From Myxococcales bacterium (GTDB taxonomy: Bacteria > Myxococcota_A > Polyangia > Fen-1088), in assembly GCA_003158455.1 (NCBI GenBank), contig PMJO01000255.1, positions 2,114 to 39,555 on the forward strand: a DNA stretch of 37,442 bases, given 5' to 3'. A program made the position numbers and the translations under genes. The notes under the pieces are model-generated. The model was given only the letters and a program-made list of their open reading frames with translations. It searched no databases and had not been told where the DNA came from. Within the stretch, counting starts at the first letter, position 1. The number at the start of each line of letters is the position of its first letter. Of the stretch, positions 33,331 through 37,442 are shown piece by piece.

Positions 33331-35655
33331 TTGAAAAATTCCATCCTGGCGATCGCTGTCCTGACTCTCACGGCAGCCTCCACGTCCTGCTCCAGTGTGT
33401 CAACGCCCGAGACCGGACTAGGCGGCGCGACGACGGGCTCCGGCGGCGCCACCAATGCCGGGGGCGCGAACAGCGGAGGCGGCAGCACCAGTACGGGGGG
33501 CGCAACCGGGGTCGGCGGCGGCACCAGCTCGGGCGGTCAGATTGGGAGTGGCGGCGTAACGGGGTCGGGGGGGACGTCCAGGTCAGGAGGCGCCACCGGC
33601 ACAGGTGGTGCGACTGGTCGCGGCGGTACGACCGGCTCCGGGGGCGCGACCGGCTCGGGCGGCGCGACCAACTCTGGAGGCGCGACCAGCTCTGGTGGCG
33701 TGACCAGCTCGGGCGGCGTGACCGGCGCGGGCGGCACCGCCACTGCGGGCAGCACAACCGGCCGAGGTGGTGCGACCAGCTCGGGCGGCATGACCGGCGC
33801 GGGCGGCACGACCAGTACAGGTGGCGCAACCGGCCGGGGCGGCGCGACCGCCACCGGCGGCACGACCGGTGCCGGCGGGGGCGTGGCCGGGGCTATCTAC
33901 GTTTCCCCGGACGGCGATGATTCCAATCCCGGAACCATCGACCAGCCCCTCAAGACGGTGGCAAAAGCCCGCGATCTGGTGCGCACGAAGAACAGCGCGA
34001 TGACTGCGGACATTACGGTGTACCTGCGCGCTGGGACGTATCAGCAGACGAGCACCTTGACGTTTGCCAACGCCGACTCCGGCAGCGGCAACTTCTACGT
34101 CAAGTACATGGCGTACCCCGGCGAGCGGCCCCTCATTTCTGGGGGAAAGGCCATCACGGGCTGGAAGGTGTCCGACGCCACCAACAACATCTACTCGGCG
34201 AGCGCGGGCACCACGGCTTTTCGGCAGCTCTACGTCAATGGCGTCAAGGCCATCCGCGCGCGCACCCCGAACCTCGGGGCGAACGGTGCCCCGAACTTCA
34301 ATCGGCTCTCCGGCTGGGACAAGACCGCGAACAACGTTCAGGTCCCGAGTTCGGCCGTCGCTACCTGGAACAATCTCACCAAGGTCGAGATGCACGTCAA
34401 CATCGCCTGGGGCGACAGTACCCTGCGTATTGCATCAATCACCACCACGGGCAACACCGCGTACGTGAAGTTCCAAAGCCCCGAATCTCCCATGGTCTTC
34501 GTTCGGCCCAACCCCAACATGGCGCAGGTGGGATGGGGGTCGGGGCGGGCGTACTACTTCGAGAACGCGTTGGAGTTTCTCGACCAGCCCGGCGAATGGT
34601 ATCTCGACGAGACGTCGAATACCGTCTACTACAAGCCGCGCACCGGCGAGGACATGGCGACGGCCACGGTGATCGCGCCGATGGTGGAGACGATCATGAG
34701 CGTGAATGGCACGAGCACCTCGAATCAAGCGAGCTACCTCTGGTTCCAAGGTCTGACCTTCGCGCATTCGACGTACATGCGTCCGAGCCAATATGGCTTC
34801 CTCGACGGGCAGGCGGGCCAGTACAACCTGACGGCGGATGCCAACAACAACCAGACCGTGGGCAGGCCCTCGGCCGGCGTCAGTGTCACGAATGCCAATA
34901 ACATCCACTTCGAAGGGAACCTATTCACCCAGATGGGCGCCACTGGCCTCGATTTCATCTCGGGTACGCACGACGACATGATCATCGGCAATGCCTTCAC
35001 GGATATCGCTGGAAACGGCTTCTCGATCGGCAAGTTCACCGCCAGCGAGACGACCGAGTATCACGTCGCCTACAACCCGACCGACAAGAACGAGATCTGC
35101 ACGCGTGACACGTTCAAAGACAACTATGTCAACAAGGTAACCACCGAGTTCTTCGGTGGCGTCGGCATCGCGGGGGGCTACCCGGCGTACCTCGACATCG
35201 AGCACAACGAGATCTCGCACACGAACTACACCGGGATCTCCGTCGGCTATGGCTGGACGAGCTCCCCGACCGCCATGACCAACAACAAGATCGACTACAA
35301 CAACATCCACCATGTCGTTGAGATTCTGACCGACGGAGGTGCCATCTACACGCTTTCCAACCAGGGATCGAGCGACGAGATGGAGTACAATTACATCCAC
35401 GACTACGCGTGCAGCCAGTGGGCCGACTACGGCTGCAACGGGCTGTACCTGGACGAGCAGACATCCGGCTACACGGTCGCTCACAACGTCATGGTCAGCT
35501 GTCCGACCAACGTTGCTCGCAACCAGAATGGGCAAGACACGGTCACGGACAACGGCGCCAATCCCAGCGGCGCGCAGAACACAATCGCCACCGCCGGTAT
35601 CGAGTCGACCTACGCCGACATCAAGAATCTAACCGTTCCCGCTGCCAAGTTCTGA
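33331..35655 (+). CDS. Beta-helix lipoprotein with Gly/Thr-rich linker, copy 2
   Basis: 774 residues from TTG 33331, chosen because GGAGG (33319-33323) lies 7 nt before and the signal peptide (KNSILAIAVLTLTAASTSC, Cys20) aligns with copy 1. Same architecture: signal, GG[AT]T/[ST]GG linker (about 25-184), then the beta-helix with the same start. Differences are mostly silent or conservative in the latter two thirds (HHVVEILTDGGAIY against HHVNQIMTDGGAIY). It is 112 nt after copy 1. An ECF sigma gene starts 75 nt later, so it may be regulated by it. Function as for copy 1. Confidence 0.85.
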   Translation: MKNSILAIAVLTLTAASTSCSSVSTPETGLGGATTGSGGATNAGGANSGGGSTSTGGATGVGGGTSSGGQIGSGGVTGSGGTSRSGGATGTGGATGRGGTTGSGGATGSGGATNSGGATSSGGVTSSGGVTGAGGTATAGSTTGRGGATSSGGMTGAGGTTSTGGATGRGGATATGGTTGAGGGVAGAIYVSPDGDDSNPGTIDQPLKTVAKARDLVRTKNSAMTADITVYLRAGTYQQTSTLTFANADSGSGNFYVKYMAYPGERPLISGGKAITGWKVSDATNNIYSASAGTTAFRQLYVNGVKAIRARTPNLGANGAPNFNRLSGWDKTANNVQVPSSAVATWNNLTKVEMHVNIAWGDSTLRIASITTTGNTAYVKFQSPESPMVFVRPNPNMAQVGWGSGRAYYFENALEFLDQPGEWYLDETSNTVYYKPRTGEDMATATVIAPMVETIMSVNGTSTSNQASYLWFQGLTFAHSTYMRPSQYGFLDGQAGQYNLTADANNNQTVGRPSAGVSVTNANNIHFEGNLFTQMGATGLDFISGTHDDMIIGNAFTDIAGNGFSIGKFTASETTEYHVAYNPTDKNEICTRDTFKDNYVNKVTTEFFGGVGIAGGYPAYLDIEHNEISHTNYTGISVGYGWTSSPTAMTNNKIDYNNIHHVVEILTDGGAIYTLSNQGSSDEMEYNYIHDYACSQWADYGCNGLYLDEQTSGYTVAHNVMVSCPTNVARNQNGQDTVTDNGANPSGAQNTIATAGIESTYADIKNLTVPAAKF

Positions 35656-35730
35656 CACCGCCCCATGCGCGTCGAGTCTCCCATAGAGGACGCACCGTGT
35701 TATTGAGCGCGGCGGCAATCATGACGAATA

Positions 35731-36423
35731 GTGAAAAGTGAGCCGATCCCCGTCGTTGTAGTGTCTATCTCGTGCGATCCAGCCCACTCCATGTCAACTC
35801 AACGTTCCCACGTGCCCTTGTCCTTGGTGGTCAGCCAAGACCGCCGAGCTACCAGCGATGGCGACCTCGCGCGCGGGCTTATTGGAGGCGAAGTCTGGGC
35901 CATGGCGGAGCTATGGCGCCGGTTTGCGCCCATGGTGCTCATGACGGCGAAACGCACCTTGGGCTCACAGTCCGAGGCGGAAGATATCGGGCAAGACGTC
36001 TTCTACCGCGTGTTTCGCAAGGTGAGGACGCTGCGTGAGCCCGACCGTCTGCGCAGCTTCGTCTATGCTTGTACGCTCCACGCGCTCAAGAACGAGCTGC
36101 GCCGCAAGAAGCTGCGCGCCTGGCTCTCCATCGACCAGCCTGAGGCGTCGGCGGTCCTGGGCTGCCCAGCGCTGGACGTCGAGTCGCGCGACCTGCTGCG
36201 GAAATTCCATGGATTGCTCGAGCGGCTACCGCCACGCGAGCGGCTTGTGTTCACGCTGAGGCGCATGGAATCGATGACAGTGGAGGAGATTGCCAGGGCA
36301 ATGGAGATCTCAGAATCTACGGTGAAGCGATCGATGGAGCGTGCTTCAAACCGCTTGTCGCGCTGGATCGATGCCGATCCTGGACTGGCCGGTCTTTTCG
36401 ATGGAGAGAGGTGGGGACGATGA
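35731..36423 (+). CDS. ECF-type sigma-70 family RNA polymerase sigma factor
   Basis: 230 residues from GTG 35731 (ATG 35791, residue 21, is an alternative; neither has a clear ribosome site). Region 2 (about 45-115) shows MAELWRRFAPMVLMTAKRTL, then EAEDIGQDVFYRVFRKV with the DIxQDVFxxV core of ECF factors. Region 4 (about 155-215) shows LLERLPPRERLVFTLRRMES, VEEIARAMEISESTVKRSME, the helix-turn-helix for the -35 box. ECF factors switch on a small regulon on an envelope or other signal. Its stop overlaps the fecR-like start as ATGA, so they are co-produced. It could control the upstream beta-helix lipoproteins; this is inference. Confidence 0.9.
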   Translation: MKSEPIPVVVVSISCDPAHSMSTQRSHVPLSLVVSQDRRATSDGDLARGLIGGEVWAMAELWRRFAPMVLMTAKRTLGSQSEAEDIGQDVFYRVFRKVRTLREPDRLRSFVYACTLHALKNELRRKKLRAWLSIDQPEASAVLGCPALDVESRDLLRKFHGLLERLPPRERLVFTLRRMESMTVEEIARAMEISESTVKRSMERASNRLSRWIDADPGLAGLFDGERWGR

Positions 36424-37442
36424 CAACGACCTTCCACGAACCCGATGGGCCCCGGGCGCTCACCACGCTGACTGATCTCTACCGCGACAGCGTGGAAGCG
36501 CCCACCACGACGGAGATCGACCGGGGACTCGACCTGTTTCTTGCACGCGCCACCTCTGCAAAGGCGCGCCGGCGGGGACTTGTTCGTTGGTCGCTGGTTG
36601 GTGCCACGGTGGCATTGTCCACCCTGGTCGCCCTGCAGTTCGCTTCATTTCATCGGAGGCGCTTGCCCACTCCTGAGCAGCCGACGCTTGCCTACCAAAT
36701 TGATGGAGGCACCATCCTCGAAGGCGGATATCTGCGTGAGTCCGGCCACGCAGGTGTGAAGATCCTGTTCAACGAGGGGAGCAAATTCGCGCTAACACCG
36801 GGGACACGCGGACAGATCCGCTCGATCGACAGGGAAGGTGCCCACGTGGCGATTGAACGAGGCACGGCGTCTTTCCAGATAACGCGAAGCAATGGCCGGC
36901 GTTGGTTGGTCGATGTAGGCCCATTCCTGGTAACGGTCAAGGGAACCGTCTTCACGGTCTCGTGGGATCCTGTGAGCGAGCGATTCGACCTCAGGCTGCG
37001 ACACGGCAGGGTGGTGGTCAGCGGCCCAGTTTCGGCAGGAGAAATTGCGTTGCGCGCTGGCCAGCACTTGGTCGTGAACTTGGCAAGGACGGAGACCATG
37101 ATCACCGAAGAGCAGCCGGAGCCTGCAAGCGAGTCTGTCGGCGCTGCCGCTCCGCAGGCTGTGCCTCCTCCCGACCTGCAGGCTTCAGACGTGAGCAACA
37201 GGCCCGTCGGACCCAACCCGTCCGGAGCGCCTACTCCGTCGAGCGTCACCAAGACCTGGGGCGAGCGCCGATGGAGCGACGAGTTGGCGCGCGGCCACTG
37301 GGATCTCGTCCTCAACGACGTTCAGCGCATCGGCGTCGAGGCGACGCTGAGCAAAGCGCCCAGCGAGGACCTGTTCGCCCTCGCCTACGCAGCTCGCTAT
37401 CGGCGCCGCCCCGATCTGGCTCGCGCGGCACTGCTTGCGGCG
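36420..37442 (+). CDS. FecR-like sigma regulator, partial (runs off the right edge)
   Basis: 341 residues are visible from ATG 36420; no stop before the window end. A cytoplasmic N-terminus of about 52 residues is followed by one membrane segment (about 54-76, LVRWSLVGATVALSTLVALQ). A periplasmic FecR domain follows at about 100-185 (FNEGSKFALTPGTRGQIRSI, FLVTVKGTVFTVSW, RHGRVVVSG). Then comes a Pro-rich linker and a region that begins to look like TPR helices (DLFALAYAARYRRRPDLARA). FecR proteins sit in the inner membrane and hold or help activate their partner sigma factor in response to an outer signal. The ATGA overlap with the sigma gene makes the pairing certain at gene level. Confidence 0.88.
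   Translation, partial: MTTTFHEPDGPRALTTLTDLYRDSVEAPTTTEIDRGLDLFLARATSAKARRRGLVRWSLVGATVALSTLVALQFASFHRRRLPTPEQPTLAYQIDGGTILEGGYLRESGHAGVKILFNEGSKFALTPGTRGQIRSIDREGAHVAIERGTASFQITRSNGRRWLVDVGPFLVTVKGTVFTVSWDPVSERFDLRLRHGRVVVSGPVSAGEIALRAGQHLVVNLARTETMITEEQPEPASESVGAAAPQAVPPPDLQASDVSNRPVGPNPSGAPTPSSVTKTWGERRWSDELARGHWDLVLNDVQRIGVEATLSKAPSEDLFALAYAARYRRRPDLARAALLAA

Larger units (their letters stand above)
30796..35655 (+). repeat. Tandem duplication of about 2.43 kb carrying two beta-helix lipoprotein genes
   Basis: ATTGGTGACCCGAAA begins at 30796 and again at 33225, each about 110 bp before a lipoprotein start. The two units share most of their sequence through to the identical gene ends (last about 60 nt). 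Part of the coding region is almost identical (31377-31846 against 33814-34283), while other parts differ by an estimated 10 percent. Confidence 0.85.

Overview
High-GC bacterial DNA. It carries Ser/Thr kinases with two kinase domains, a PEGA-domain pseudokinase, Cys-rich and Gly/Thr-linker lipoproteins, a HelD-type helicase and an ECF sigma/FecR pair. This combination suggests a myxobacterium-like member of the Myxococcota (Polyangia or relatives). That assignment is an inference from gene style; no rRNA or tRNA gene was seen.

Layout. (1) 1-7380, hydrogenase and metal uptake: leftward hoxF-hoxU-hoxY (NAD-reducing [NiFe] hydrogenase, cut at the window edge), then cutA, a TonB-type transducer, a TonB-dependent receptor with its own TonB_C-like N-terminal domain, and nikR. 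Read together, these look like a nickel enzyme beside its nickel-supply genes. (2) 7432-11460: a Cys-rich lipoprotein, a translationally coupled pair (3beta-HSD/epimerase-like SDR plus steroid 5-alpha-reductase-like membrane protein) and a zinc alcohol dehydrogenase. (3) 11521-12287: a decayed module including a nucleotidyltransferase with an apparent internal deletion. (4) 12309-19688: a large GH44-type lipoprotein, a ModF-like tandem ATPase with asymmetric sites, and a HelD-like helicase. (5) 19795-28170: a putative HExxHxxGxxD metalloprotease, a double Ser/Thr kinase, a Kunitz-domain pseudogene broken by a 5-bp duplication, a membrane pseudokinase, trmL and a small conserved protein. (6) 28210-30794: an MFS transporter whose C-terminus runs into a repeat array beside a REP-associated (Y1/HUH) transposase; a related, inverted repeat array lies on the other side of the transposase. 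(7) 30796-35655: a tandem duplication of beta-helix lipoproteins with linkers of Gly-Gly-Thr/Ala type and signs of gene conversion. (8) 35731-end: an ECF sigma factor coupled to a FecR-like protein, cut at the window edge.

Recurring theme: many genes have a TAGAAT/TAGACT/TATAAT-like hexamer only 6-16 nt before the start codon. This suggests that leaderless or very short-leader transcripts are common. ATGA stop/start overlaps mark several coupled pairs: hoxU/hoxY, the SDR/reductase pair, the decayed module and sigma/fecR.

No single element is clearly a wholly new system. The strongest leads are the transposase-flanking inverted repeat arrays, the converted beta-helix pair, the pseudokinase/double kinase neighbourhood, the receptor with a built-in TonB_C-like domain, and the asymmetric ABC protein.
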